64,000 nucleotides of DNA from Urechis unicinctus (taxonomy: Eukaryota; Annelida; Polychaeta; Xenopneusta; Urechidae): NCBI GenBank assembly GCA_034190875.2, contig CM067355.1, positions 35,473,751 through 35,537,750 of the forward strand, read 5' to 3'. Both the position numbers and the translations under genes were made by a program. The notes beneath the pieces were generated by a model. The model was not told the DNA's origin. It did no database searches and saw only the letters and a program-made list of their open reading frames with translations. Numbering within the stretch: position 1 is the first letter of the stretch; each line of letters begins with the position of its first letter. Positions 36,256 to 48,405 of this stretch are shown here, in pieces.

Positions 36256-36594
36256 CTAATTGAGTGCTGGCGTGTTGCTGATAAAACACTATCTACTCTA
36301 AATATAATTATGTGCATTATGTTGTGCTGGCTTGAATACTGTAATTAACTGAAGTTGTTACGAGCTTATTTGTCGATAATTGAGGAAAATTGCCAAATTC
36401 TATTAAACATACAACAACTAAGATCATTAAAGTCAATGTACTTCAGTAAATTAATCACAAGTGGCCCAGAGCAAATACTGAGTTACTCACTAACGATAAT
36501 AGCTGCTAATAATTCACTGCGTTGTTAATAAGTGATACTAACCAGCGGAACTCATAAATATCAACCTTAGCTGCGTGCAGTACATTCAATATAC

Positions 36595-36795
36595 CAAGAG
36601 GCAGGCAGTACAAGTGATGTTGGGGCAGCTCTCATCTTCCGTCCAGAAGCAGGCAGTACAAGTGATGTTGGGGCAGCTCTCATCTTCCGTCCAGAAGCAG
36701 GCAGTACAAGTGATGTTGGGGCATCTCTCATCCTCTGTCCTGAAGCAGGCAATACAAGTGATGTTGGGGCATCTCTCATCTTCTGCCACAGCTGT
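36595..36795. repeat. 48-bp minisatellite, four copies
   Basis: Unit GAAGCAGGCAGTACAAGTGA then TGTTGGGGCA and CTCTCATCTTC. It gives open frames in two directions; no gene is inferred. Confidence 0.9.
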
Positions 36796-37024
36796 CGATA
36801 CTGGTGCAGCTTTAGATGGGCAAGTTGGAGAATTCCTGTCATTACACAAAACAAATTCTCAATTATATCACATATTGGCGATTGATCATGTTATGACATG
36901 ACTAGCTTGCTATTAAGGTTAGATTTGTCTTTTTTGACTAAATTTGTCTCAGCCACAAATGTTTGCCCTGAAATCTGTTCCTTTAGTGAACGACAATGAC
37001 ATTGATGGTCGAGCCACTGTTACG

Positions 37025-37530
37025 GGGTGTTCTGGGAGAACAGGGTGTTCTGGAAGAACAGGGTGTTAGACGAGAATGGGGTGTTCTGGGAGGATGGAGT
37101 GTTCTGAGATAACTGTTTCTGGGAGAATTTGATGTTCTTGGAGAACGGAGTGTTCTGGAAGAATGGGGTGTTCTAGGGGAACGGAGTGTTCTGGGAGAAT
37201 GGGGTGCTCCAAAAGAAAGGGGTTTTCCAGGAGAATGGGGTGTTCTTTGAGAACAGGTGTTCTGGAAGAACAGGGTGTTCCGGGAGAATGGAGTGTTCTT
37301 GGAGAATGGGGTGTTCTGGGGGAATGGGGTGTTCCAAAAGAACGGGGTTTTGTGGGATAACAGGGTATTCTGGGAGAACGGGGTGTTCTGGGAGAATGGG
37401 GTGTTCCAGAAGAAAGGTTTTTTTTGGGAGAATGAGGTGTTCTGTGAGAACAGGGTGTTCTATAAGAACAGGTGTTCCAGGAGAACAGGGTGTTCAGGGA
37501 GAATGGAGTGTTCTGGGAGAACCGGTTGAC
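37025..37530. repeat. 18-bp minisatellite
   Basis: Diverged units of GTGTTCTGGGAGAATGGG, about 28 copies. The Gly/Phe/Asn-rich open frames come from the 18-bp period. Confidence 0.9.
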
Positions 37531-38539
37531 TGTGAAGACAAGCTACTCAGTGTCCCAGTGGATTGGGATGAAGGTGCAGACGAAGACAGAATTGATGTGC
37601 TGTCTCCTTCTGATTGTCCAATCTCTACATCCAGCTTATATGAAGCACAAACATGGGATGTCAGAGATTCTCTCCTTCAATTTGTCTTAGCGAGAGGCAA
37701 TTATTGGGACTTAATTTGTTTCCTCCTCATACATTGTAAAAACCATATCGTAAAATAAACCCAGTTTGAAAACCTCTTATTGTTGCAATAATTCCTATAG
37801 CTTTACTGTTAATATGAATGACATAGATAAACTTCATATGAAGACCTCCTAAAAGGTAAAAAAAGATTCTCAACCACTTTCTAGACCAGTGGAACCCGTT
37901 TTCATCCCTGCTTAACCACCTCTCCCACGGCTTGCTCAGGAAATCACAGTAGCAATCTGCACACAACAAAGAGTTCCTGTCCATACAAGAAAGTTAAATA
38001 CCTCGGTAAAAAAGTAGAATATTACCAAGAAAATGGTAGGAATTGGGCATGGTGGAGTAGTTTTTGAGGAATTGCTTACTCTTGAACATTTCGAAAGGAT
38101 AGGGAAATTGATATGTTCCATATATGAGTTGATCCCCATCACATCTCATGTGGTCTATATTCCTTTCTCTCTATGAAAACAACTCACCTCTATACAAAGT
38201 AACATGCACTTAATTACTGAAACAGAGAATTAGCTGCTTACAAGTCAGATTCAACCTCACACATAGTACACCATGTAAATCACGCTCACATCGTTGATAG
38301 TAGCTCGTCACCCAAGAATCTATGATACTGGAATAACTCATGGAATAAGTACTGCTATTCCAGTCAATCAATATACTTGGCTTGGAGCTTGTGATGTTGA
38401 GTGATTGGATGTGATTTGCCAGTGTGCAGTTACTACTAATCATCTCATGCTTTGTCATGCGCAATTCTAACTACCTCCTGGAAGAGAAGTTTGCCCACAC
38501 TTAACAAAACAGAAGCACTGCCGCTCATAGACAACCTAC

Positions 38540-38742
38540 CATCTAAAACTATACACATATACACAGATTGATCAATCAAAATAAATTGACAGGAGGTGCA
38601 TTTAAAACTCAACAAAGCCTCGAGAATACCGAACAACTACTCAATATTTAAGGCAGAAGCACAAGCATTATCAGCAGCATTACATCAGTACTCACACCAG
38701 ATCAACAACATAGCCATCCTCTTAGCCACGCTCAATGTTTAA
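38540..38742 (+). pseudogene. RNase H relic of a non-LTR retrotransposon
   Basis: The plus frame reads KTIHIYTD, stop, SIK, and then NNYSIFKAEAQALSAALHQY. This resembles the RNase H start 'IYTDGS' with its catalytic Asp and the following 'FKAEALAI..AL' with its catalytic Glu, as found after RT in I/Jockey-type LINEs. Two in-frame stops make it inactive. No RT was found near it. Confidence 0.6.
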
Positions 38743-38749
38743 TTGACAT

Positions 38750-41470
38750 ATATATGTATACCACCGCCCGGGGCTACCATCCTCTCCGACTAGCCCAACA
38801 GACCAACAGTCGATCGGGTACTTCCTTGTTGGTCTAACTGGATAACCGACTTTTATCAGTAGATTGACAAACATGCTTAACTTATCACCTCTTATCACGT
38901 TAAAAATATGTACTGAGAAGAATTAAAAGCTACCAACGAGGAGAGTATTGACTGAATCTTAACCAATCTCCGGGAAAACACTTGATGTTCCATTGATTTC
39001 TAACTTTTCGGCCAAACTCCACCCCGAAGTCTGGTAGTTGCCAAAAAACCGGTATCTTGAATGATGTTGTCTTAAACGACCGCACAGAAGTTTTTATCAT
39101 ACCGTTATTGTCATTATCTGCCTGATGATACATTTCACATGTGAGTCGTTTTATACTAGGATTTATACCTCATAACTTTCCAACCTAGTTGCTTTCTCCT
39201 CTCCTTTATTCAGAATCATTACATCTGTTTCTAAGCGACTTACGTTGCACAATCACGTTATTGCGGTGGCTGAGACTCATTCACCTACATAATAAAGATT
39301 ACTTATTAAATTGGACTTACATCATGTGGACTCTCCATTAAATTTTCAACATTGGTGAGGCTCCCTGTCAGTTATCAAAGGAACCGAAAACCATAACAAA
39401 AGCCCATACATCTAAGATGTCATCCATAGAAACAAACATCAACGTCATTTTCAAAAGCACAAAAGCAGGCACCCTAGCACAACAATCACTTACTTGACCT
39501 CACAGGCTCACATACAGTTACAGCACTAGGGCTGTCAGTGATTTTTTTTTCAAATTCATTGTATCTCGTGGAAATTATACATGAAGAAAGGTATACTCAT
39601 CTCATGCTCGCCCCGTGAGCCTGTATCAGGGTCAACCTTGCCTTGACTCAACACGGCTTCGCACGCTCGCAACCACCGCTGATCGTGCGTCGACTTAAAA
39701 AAATGAAACATGGCCTAAAAGAAATAAGAATCCTCTAGATTATACATTTCTTGTGGTATAATTTCACTATTATATTTTAAATATAAGACATATAAAGTGG
39801 CTGTTATCCCTTACAGTACAATTCTGACACAAAACCGAGCAATACCATGAAATTTAAACCTCATTAACTTTCAAGAATGAAACAAACCTTTTTAAAATCC
39901 TCATGAGTATACCTATTGATTACCGCGTTTTGTGATAAATGTGATATCGCTTAGTCACGCGGATCATACAGGGAAACACACTCGCACGCCCTGCGTCCTC
40001 GTGTTTTCACCGATGTTACCCACGTGACCAAGCCATTATAAAAACATACAGTAATATCATAGGTTTTTTCTCATATCGCCGGCTAGCATGCTATAACTGC
40101 AAACCTGTCTCTACATCACCCAGCTTTCTTGATGTTTTGAGAAAGTCGCGTGTGCGTTTCCTCCATAACATCCGCGTGATAATGATATATCTAACTAACA
40201 AAAAGGGCTACTAAGTGATATCATCTTAATCTCATCTGACCGAACGTGGCGCCCGCAAAAAGGAGTAAAAACACCAAAACTGGCTCGAACAACAGACAAC
40301 GAGGACGGCAATACAATTTAAAAATGAACGGGTTGAACCAAACAAGAGGTCCCCATAGAAGTGCTGTACAACCGACGGTCATATGACGCCTTGCATTTTG
40401 TTGTTGAAATTCTAGCTAGTGAATCTTTAATTTGTTCAAGCTCCAGTGATTCTATAAATAACCTTGTATGTTTGATGTTTATCCTATGAGTGGTTACCGA
40501 GACATTGCCACCCAAACATGACTAGGATTCTAAAGCGATAAGGTGTTAAAGATCCAGTTGGGACCGCCATCAATGATGTGACGTCACACTTTACAACCTT
40601 ATTGGAATCGCCACTCGAGTTGACACACAACTGTAGTGCGCTATTGTAACGCGAGTCAAGTCATGGTAATTATGACTGCCGTGTGACTTGTCTCGCCTGA
40701 TGGCCGGGGCTGACAAGGAATACCTATTGTCAGGTAACCTCTGTTACACTCTCAACTGTCCTTGTTTCAATCATAACCAAACTAATGATAACGGATTGGT
40801 AGTTCCAAGGCCACTGACCTCTAGAGGCAAGGATGGTTTGGATCGCAGGCACTCGAGTCGTAAAGATCCCCTTGTCTGTAACCGATAGCATGTCTTCATA
40901 TGGAAGCAGGTAGGAAGGCATTTTTATGACTCGAGTGCCGGTTTCACTCAATATTAATGAATTTTTTACTCAAGGAACATTGGACTTTCGGATATGTGTT
41001 GTTGTTTGTGGTATGACAGCAAATAATTATTTAATTGCCTTAAAATTGTCTTTAATTCTTTCCCCATACTTTTGACCCTATTTAACCATCCTCATTTCTT
41101 GGTACATTAACCCTCAGAATGTTATATTGATCACTGCTGTTTCTCTGTAAAGCCATGCACCTATAGGCAGTATCACTTCCGGTGGGTGGTTGGAGCATCC
41201 GCCCAGAGATATACATAGGGCCCCCCCCCCCTCCTATCAACGATCTTTCCAATCAATATGGGCGATAAACAAAGCTCCGACAAGCTTTTATCTCTCAGTT
41301 ACCTATATCCCACCATTCCCTTTGTCATCAACATAGAATTAAACACAGAAGAAAGTTTAAATGGCGATTTTTTATTTGATGAAATTGCCATTCGACGAAT
41401 GATTCAGGATTTCACTCACTGACATACATTACAAAAAATAATCATCTAATTTAATCAGCAAGAATGGTTC
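38750..41470. other. region without recognisable genes, with an inverted repeat
   Basis: Mostly AT-rich unique DNA. GGCACTCGAGTC at about 40848 is inverted as GACTCGAGTGCC at about 40929 (arms about 16 bp including a TAAA flank). A C-run lies at 41221-41232. The block near 41170-41230 resembles 5490-5560 (see findings). Confidence 0.5.
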
Positions 41471-41499
41471 AAACAACGGCTTATGTGCACATAAAAACA

Positions 41500-41770
41500 T
41501 GTCAAGTGTTAGGGTGTCAAAACTAACGACACAGATACAGTACAGCTTATAATGTTGTACACATTAATTAAATATGCTGATGAGAATTCACCATCACTCA
41601 ATACTCGTGTATAAAACAAAGCCTCAAGTGTACATAAAACATTTCGAGGGCTGGAGTTGTCATTCGTCAGAACTAACGACACAGATACAGTACAGGTGAT
41701 GTTGTACACTCACACTTGATGGATATTCTACAGAGAATTCACCAACAGTCAATACTCAGCTGCGTAAGAT
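41500..41770. repeat. 150-bp direct duplication
   Basis: AACTAACGACACAGATACAG occurs at 41521 and 41671, and GAGAATTCACCA follows in both copies. The two copies are diverged. It lies downstream of the NLR3 stop codon. Confidence 0.8.
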
Positions 41771-42146
41771 GATGACCGGATATTGAAAGAAGCCATTTCA
41801 TCTCATTTCTCTATCATCGGTGACATAACATGGCGATAATACGGAGTTAAATCTCAAATATATTTTGTTAAAATAAAAACAAAATCTCAAGAAAAAGATC
41901 AAATATATCTCGTTGAATAAAAACTTGCCAGGAAATCAATTCACTTTGACTTTCATACAGAAATACATGAAAACAAAATGGCGACAAATGGGTGGAAATT
42001 ATGTAAACAATTCAAAGTAAATATTCATAAAAGATAAAATAATACAGATATAATAAAACGACTTGAGCGACTTAGAAGCGGGAGACGCACGGCGTTGTTT
42101 GGTGATGATGAAATGAGATGATGAAGTGAATGAGATGGCGACGTCT

Positions 42147-43440
42147 TCAGTACTTTCTTTTAGTGGGAGGGCGGAAGTCCTCGGGGAGAGAGGGCGGGAG
42201 GTGCTGGTAACACGACCCGCTCTCTCGCTGGTATGTATAATACAGAGAACCATCCACCAGTTGTACCACACCCGGCTCTCCCCTCATCACGACCTCTGCG
42301 TACTCCACCCTCTCCCAATGCACCTCCAACCAGAGGCGGGTCAGAGGACGCGTCAACTCCCCGATGACGACATGAACCTCATCAACAGAGAGCCACCTCA
42401 CATTCAGCCCCAACACGCGTAAGGTGGGGGACGCGTTGACGGCGCAGATCAACGCGATGTAATCTGACGCGCGCCACACACTGACGCAACCCAGCCAGAA
42501 CTGAGTCAATCTGGGCGACGCGCGGATGAGCGACGCCACGTCACATGAACGAGGCTGAGGATGATCATAACTAGGTGAGATGAAGAGGGAGGTGATGGCG
42601 GCCATGGATGATGAGAGATGTCGCATGACACGCGGAGTAAAAGGATGCCAGGCACGGAAAGGATAGCATTTATACAGGGTGAGTGATGTTATGGATGGAT
42701 GTTTGATGAGGGCGCGTCTTAACATGGATGAACTGACCTGTCTATCTGAGGATGAAGATGAGGACAAGTCACATTTATACAGCCATAAATGGTTCAGACC
42801 ACACGCCGCGCGTCTCTCGCTCAGCGCCCGCACCAACACACCACCATCATTAACATACAATTCCCTGAGACGAGGACAATGGGTGAGTAAAGCACTGATG
42901 TGTGATGTGGTTAATTTGGGGTTATACATAGCATTAAGAAATACAAGACTCTGTCCATTGCGCCTCGCTATCTTCACTATATCGTCTCCTCCCAGATCGC
43001 ACCTCGCCACACTGAGTCCGGTCAGCTCCTCGCTCCTCACGACTTCTCCCCGGAGGCCGCGGTTCTTACTGACGTCTAGGTGACGCAGACGTCGACACGA
43101 CGACGTGATGTCGACAACATCACCAGACGTGAGACCACAGTCAGACAAACACAGGTAATGGAGGGAGGGGATAGACGCCAAGCCGCCGAGAACCGATGAC
43201 TGATCTGATGATATCTCCTCCTCCACCTCTGATGATGATAATAATGATGATGATGATGACTGATCTGATGGTGCCGACCCCACTCTGGTATATCGCATGT
43301 CCACAGCCTCCAGCTTGTGGAGTCGGCTGAGCTCCGCCACCATCTCCCGTGTGATGCGCGCGCTGGAGAAGCGGACGCTGATGATGTTGTAGAGATGATC
43401 CACGTTCGCCGCGATGTCGGCGGCCGTCACCTCCTCATAA
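42147..43440 (-). pseudogene. NLR3 LRR exon, 5' part deleted
   Basis: Intact LRR frame from EVTAADIAANVDH onward (LHYLCLSDCGLTSGDV, LRHLDVSKNRGL, LNHLWLYKCDLSSS, LRVLGLNVRWLS), with an added serine-rich insert SSSSSLLSSSEVEEE. The front that matches RTRWLT-type exon starts is absent. Upstream of 43440 the sequence instead matches the NLR2 intron near 24945-25110. Confidence 0.8.
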
Positions 43441-44503
43441 CCCCATGATTGCGCACGTGCTAAAGTGTCGTCATGGTGAATCAGATCACGCGATCTTGTT
43501 TCGCGGTAAATGCAGCGCGAAAGGGATAATTTCAAAACGACATGATCTTGTAGGACTCCACCCGGCTGCTGTGTGCAAAAACCGCCGTGGAGATGACCCC
43601 TTCTATTCGATCGTTTCTGACAGCACATCATCTGCGCTGCAACGTTCCTTGCTTATGTGTATGAATGATTCATCTAATGGGGCATTTCTCGACATTCATT
43701 TTTTCCCATAAGTATAAATAAACAATTGCCAAGATCAACATGAACGAAATAAAAAAAAGAGTGTCGAAACAAGCTTGAAGAACCCACAAAGAAATAGAAA
43801 CGTTATGATTTGAAAATAAATCATGCTAAAGAACAGAAGACTTTGGACGTTATGATGACCATAAGCTTAGAAATATTATAATGCCCTATGCTAACGAACA
43901 CAGATAGAAATCTAAGGTAATATCAATATTTTCCAACATTTATCGCACATTTAGATTTAAAAGTCATTTGATCAGGCTACCGTTGATGCGTTTGTCACGC
44001 TTGAGGTGTATTTGGGTTATTTGTCCATTCTGATCATTGACAGAATATCAGTTTTGCCTTTTCGAAAATAACAAGACAATGTTCCACCCCCGATTTGTTG
44101 CCACAAATAATGCTTAATCAGATCAGAATGGTATAGAAGCTGTGATAAAATGAGGTTCACAGAGGGAATAAGATCCATTCAGTGAGTACCACTGGTTGGC
44201 AATCGAGCATGTCACGTTATTCGACCAAATAGCAACACCAAGACACTTAAGCCAAGGTGAATTATTTTGTTCAGATTAAAGACAGATTAAATATGTTCGG
44301 CGCATTAAAGAGGACGTCAGTTGCGGATTATGTCTCGATGAAATCATCAATTTTTCTACCGGATTTCGCTGTGGAAACACGTGGGAAATACAGTGGCTTA
44401 TTCCAAACGCTGTCCTCTTGTCCCCAGTACTATACACGGACACCGTCTAGAGACAGATACTCGGGAAGTACACCATCTGTAATACTTGTTAACTTAATCT
44501 TAC

Positions 44504-44735
44504 CTTCAGATCACCGATTAAGCTCCACTGCTGGCTCTCATGGACAATCCGCATGCAGAATACATCGCCGCCAGGTAACGCCCTCCTCTTGCTCCTGAAC
44601 ACTCCACGGACAACATCCTGGGCTAATTTCGTGAAGTCCTTCTTCTTGGCCTCTTCGCTGAGAATGTAACTAAGCATCTTTCTGTTCCTTTCCGCTCCCA
44701 GGAATCCAGCGACATACGTGATGATCAGGTCGTAT
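44504..44735 (-). CDS. NLR3 HD2-like exon
   Basis: Same length, acceptor and donor as in NLR2. Changes are few, e.g. VFRSKRR for VLGSKRR and VHESQQW for VNESQQW. Confidence 0.85.
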
Positions 44736-45209
44736 CTACAGAGTGAAAATAAAACGGACGAACTCTTCAATATGGCCTTAAACATTGATAACTAGCATGA
44801 ATCTACATTGATATACTGTATTTATATTTCTTACATATACAATGCAAATGAAATGTTGATACAGGGTCATATACTTATGTCAACAACCATCAACGATATG
44901 TTTTGTAAACTATACAGGTGACAACAGCTGGTTATACCAACTCACTATGTGTTCGCTGCTTATACTTAGCGGACGAAATAACAAATCCAAAGTAATGGAT
45001 AATAAACAACTGCCAGCCCGCATCATACCGGGGTTTATTATTCAAACAGTAAAGTCTGAGTTATAATTGCAGTTATGTTATCATCGTGTTTACAAGTAAC
45101 TACACCAGGTAGGTATGGTGACAACAAGTTATGACGTATTTTGAGGATAATTTGTCGCTGTGTATCGTTAACTCATTATTATAATTCATTGTACATCAAA
45201 ATTGTTTAC

Positions 45210-46884
45210 CTGCCGTCGTTGTCGACCACTAGCTTCTTGATCTGTGACTCCCCCAGTCCGATGGCTGCCATGGATTCCAGTAGCGATTGGTGGGGCACCT
45301 CAAAGATACTATCGAATACATCGCCTTCCACTATATCTCTCTTAACAAACAGTCCAGTTTCTGCGCATTTTTCACCAGAGACGTCTCCTAAATCTCCTTC
45401 TGTCATTTCTATTTTGATGGCACCTTCTTCACAAAGCAATTCTGCTACCCGGTTGCACAACTTCCACACGATGCTGCCTTGTTTGTTCAACTCCCCGAAC
45501 GGAATGCTTTCTTTGTGTCTCTTCCGGAGTTTCGTCTTCAACAGTGAGTCTATAAGCAATAGGGAGAGTTCTGTGCGGCTCTGCATCAGCAAATCGGAGG
45601 TGTTTTCAGTGCTCTTTGCACGCACCACGAATGAGGCTGCGTATAGGGGAGTGAGAAGAAGGGAACGAATAAGGATCTGTTCGACTAGAAACTTCAGTAC
45701 ACCTTCCCGATGCTGCGGTGGTAATTCTTTACTGAGGAAACTGTCGAGGCTCTCATCGTTAAACCCTACCACGTCAACTTTTCTATTAAAATGTTTCCAA
45801 CCCTCAAGTAAATCGAAGGGCCGGGATGAGACGAGGACTCGGGCTCCTTTTAGTAGCTCTCTTGATATGAGGTTGTTGAGGATATCTCGAGGAGGAGCTT
45901 CGCTTTCTTCACCCGCCACCGGATCCGGTTGACTTTTGAAGAATCCTTCAGGGACCTCGTCGGCCCCATCAAGAATAATTGTGACGTCATCAGCATTCTT
46001 TGACAGGGCATTCCAAACGTCATTTCTTTCTTTCTCTTTCAATTTCGGGCCACGGTTTAACAGCAACTTTTTAAGGGATGTGTGGTTCTTCCATTCGATG
46101 GAACGCAGTAGAATTACGAACGGGGGGTGCGGGACATTAAGTGCTTTCTTTGTTGTTGCTTCTCTGGCGAGCTGCATGCAAGCTGTGGTCTTCCCCGTTC
46201 CTGGGGCGCCTATTAATAGGACCATTTTTGTCGGTTCTTTGTTCTCTTGGTCACTGAAAAGTTCCGTCAATTGGATTGGTTTACCTGATGATTGATCGAC
46301 GTGGGCTTCTCTTTTGTCGACAGCCTTTGAATCCCTAATACTCAGTTTGACAAACTCACGGGCAGCAATGCCAAGTCTGTTCTCCAACACGCTGTCTTCC
46401 AAGGCAATAGCTCCCAGCAGGTTGTAATATACACTACGCAGGAGATCGTCCATGCGTCCCAGTGCTGTCTTTGTGTCCTCTTCACTGATTTTCGACATTA
46501 ATGCTTTCTGTTGTGAAATGTCCAAGAACCGGACGAGTACAAAATAGCTGTACAGCTTTGATTTCTTCACGTTGTCGATGAGCATGTTTGCCTTCTCGTC
46601 GGTCTGATCTTTGATTGCGCTGGTGATTTCTGCGGTCAGACATCCCTCATCCTCCATTAGGTCCACAAGCCTCTCTACATTCTTCATCCCTTGTAGTGCT
46701 TCACGCTGCTCCTCAAGGCGGTCAGACAAGTGTGGGGGGACTTGAAGATTTCTTGGGTCTCCTATTCCGTGCTGACATAAGACGCGGTATTGTAGCGAAG
46801 TGAGCTCGTCAGTAACAGGCTGTACTCGCACCGTGTCAACCATGAGCTGGTGGAGTCCATGCTGACCGGAGACGCGCAGGCAAC
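45210..46884 (-). CDS. NLR3 NACHT exon (5'-truncated homology)
   Basis: Open frame from at least 46933 with donor GGCAG/GTAAAC. It contains one full CARD-like unit ([20 protein letters not shown]), NACHT and winged helix. The first in-frame ATG after the homology start is in MVDTVRVQPVTDE. Confidence 0.8.
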
Positions 46885-47205
46885 ATCGCGTATAGTACGC
46901 GTTTATGATATATACAAACAAAAACAATGACACCCCATGTTGTAGACTTCAAACAAACACCATGACGGATGATTAATAAATAAGCATTAATAAAAGCTGC
47001 CTGAATTGTTTCCCTTGTAAAATAAATATCATTTACCGCCATGAGTAGTTCGTCCTCCGTCAGTTATACACACGTAATGATGACGGCAAGATCGCTTCCA
47101 AGCAAGACAGTCTTCAAACAGTTAATTTGCAGTTGTTTGTAAACTAGAAGTCGTATGTGGCAGGCAAGGCTAGGTACGACTATGACAGTGTAGTCGGGTA
47201 GTTCG

Positions 47206-47330
47206 CTATATAAGCTTGCTGGTGTGTCCTGGCATCACGGCTCTCTACCGTGTCATAGTACCGCCCACTTTACACTGTAACCAATGAAATCAACGGGATA
47301 CTATAGCAAGGCGGGGTTAAATTGCATGCT
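47206..47330 (-). promoter_or_regulatory. putative NLR3 promoter
   Basis: In gene orientation: ACCCCGCC (about 47317), TTGATTTCATTGGTTACA (inverted CCAAT, about 47288), GGGCGGTACTATGACACG (about 47268), then a TATA-like CTTATATAG at 47214-47206. The ATG at 47042 is about 165 bp further on. The first three elements match the block upstream of NLR1. Confidence 0.55.
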
Positions 47331-47894
47331 TTTATGATGACGTCATAGGGTGGAGCACCGAGCTTTGGACGAAGAACCGAATGTTTTCAAATGTCAACAG
47401 CCCCTGTATGGAAATAAATTACAAGCGAATACTTAAGAACACTGGTTGTCTAAATCCATTCTGAACTGAATGAATATTAATTGTCCGAACAGCAAATGAA
47501 TGTATACAGTATTTCCGGACAATTAAGCTGCATGGCTTGGCAGTGTTTGATGTATGCACTGTGCATAGATGTGAATACTAGCTCTTTTGAACCGTGTGGA
47601 GCTTGCGCTCCCTCTTGAACAAGGGAGTACCTGTTGGTCTGTTGGGCTAGTGAATACATATGCGTCATACAGTTACGTCACAGAGAGGAGTTTATACAAA
47701 ATGCTGCTGTGAACAACACATACACCTGAAGTTATCATTTGGTGGAGATTTACACACCTGGTGAAAAATTTATAGGCCGCGGGTTGACGTTTGAGATAAA
47801 CAATGCGCTGGACGTGTGACTGGCAGATGCTGCATATAAACCATAAATCTACTAAGAGTGCGTGTCTAATTCATATACACCTCAACCACATGTG

Positions 47895-48030
47895 ACCTGA
47901 GATCCGCAGATATTTACTGAATACATCGTAGGCGCTTTTTCTCATAGATGGTATTTCCTTTGTATATAGGAAGTGACTTCTTCGGTGGTCAGAACACCGA
48001 GCGTTGGTGCAGAGTAGAATGTTCGCAGTA
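47895..48030 (-). pseudogene. relic of an NLR CARD 2 segment
   Basis: The minus strand gives LGVLTTEEVTSYIQRKYHL and, after a frameshift, SAYDVFSKYLRISGH, matching [14 protein letters not shown] and [13 protein letters not shown] of NLR1 and AAYDIFSQCLRVTGQ of NLR2. It ends right after this motif. It overlaps the start of NLR3 homology (CLRVSGQ), so it is a separate copy and not the missing piece of NLR3. Confidence 0.6.
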
Positions 48031-48405
48031 AAACAGTCCGGGTATGGAAAGAAACAAGCTATTAAGAACGTTTTGTGGCCTGACTCCATATTGTGTCTAA
48101 ATGGATGTCATTTAATTTAGAATTCAACTAAACAATCCAGTGTATCTCGACAATTAATTTTTAGGTCTAACACATGTTTGATACATTCACTGGGTAGAGA
48201 TAATTGATATAAAAATGTGAATTGCATCTACGTCCGACATCATATAATGGTACAAGGGACCTTTTACTGCAATGGGCTGTAATAACAGGACGAAGAACAG
48301 GCACTAAAACTCCAGACAGCAGTGTGGGAGGGTTTATGATAGTGTTGGAGGGTTTACATGGGTGGGCGCGTGGGTACGATAGTGAGGATGGTGCAAAGAG
48401 AATAT

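Larger units (their letters stand above)
42147..47042 (-). pseudogene. NLR3: truncated NLR2 paralogue with its own promoter and exon 1
   Basis: Minus strand: possible first exon ATGGCG with donor GTAAAT (47042-47037), NACHT exon to 45210, HD2-like exon 44735-44504 (232 nt), LRR exon ending TGA at 42147. The NACHT exon is open, with GAPGTGKTT (about 46210-46184) and [13 protein letters not shown]. Homology begins only at CLRVSGQ (46882), so the first CARD and half of the second are missing, and no clear acceptor precedes it. The LRR exon lacks its first about 60 codons and its splice acceptor: coding sequence fuses at about 43440 to DNA that is intronic in NLR2. It could still express a shortened protein from an internal ATG, but loss of the CARDs and of the LRR acceptor argues for a pseudogene or a decoy-type product. 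Confidence 0.75.

Noticed and set aside
47871..48089. ATG-initiated 72-codon minus ORF
   Set aside because: Only its end matches an NLR CARD, and the true CARD frame shifts within it, so I list it as a relic and not as a gene.
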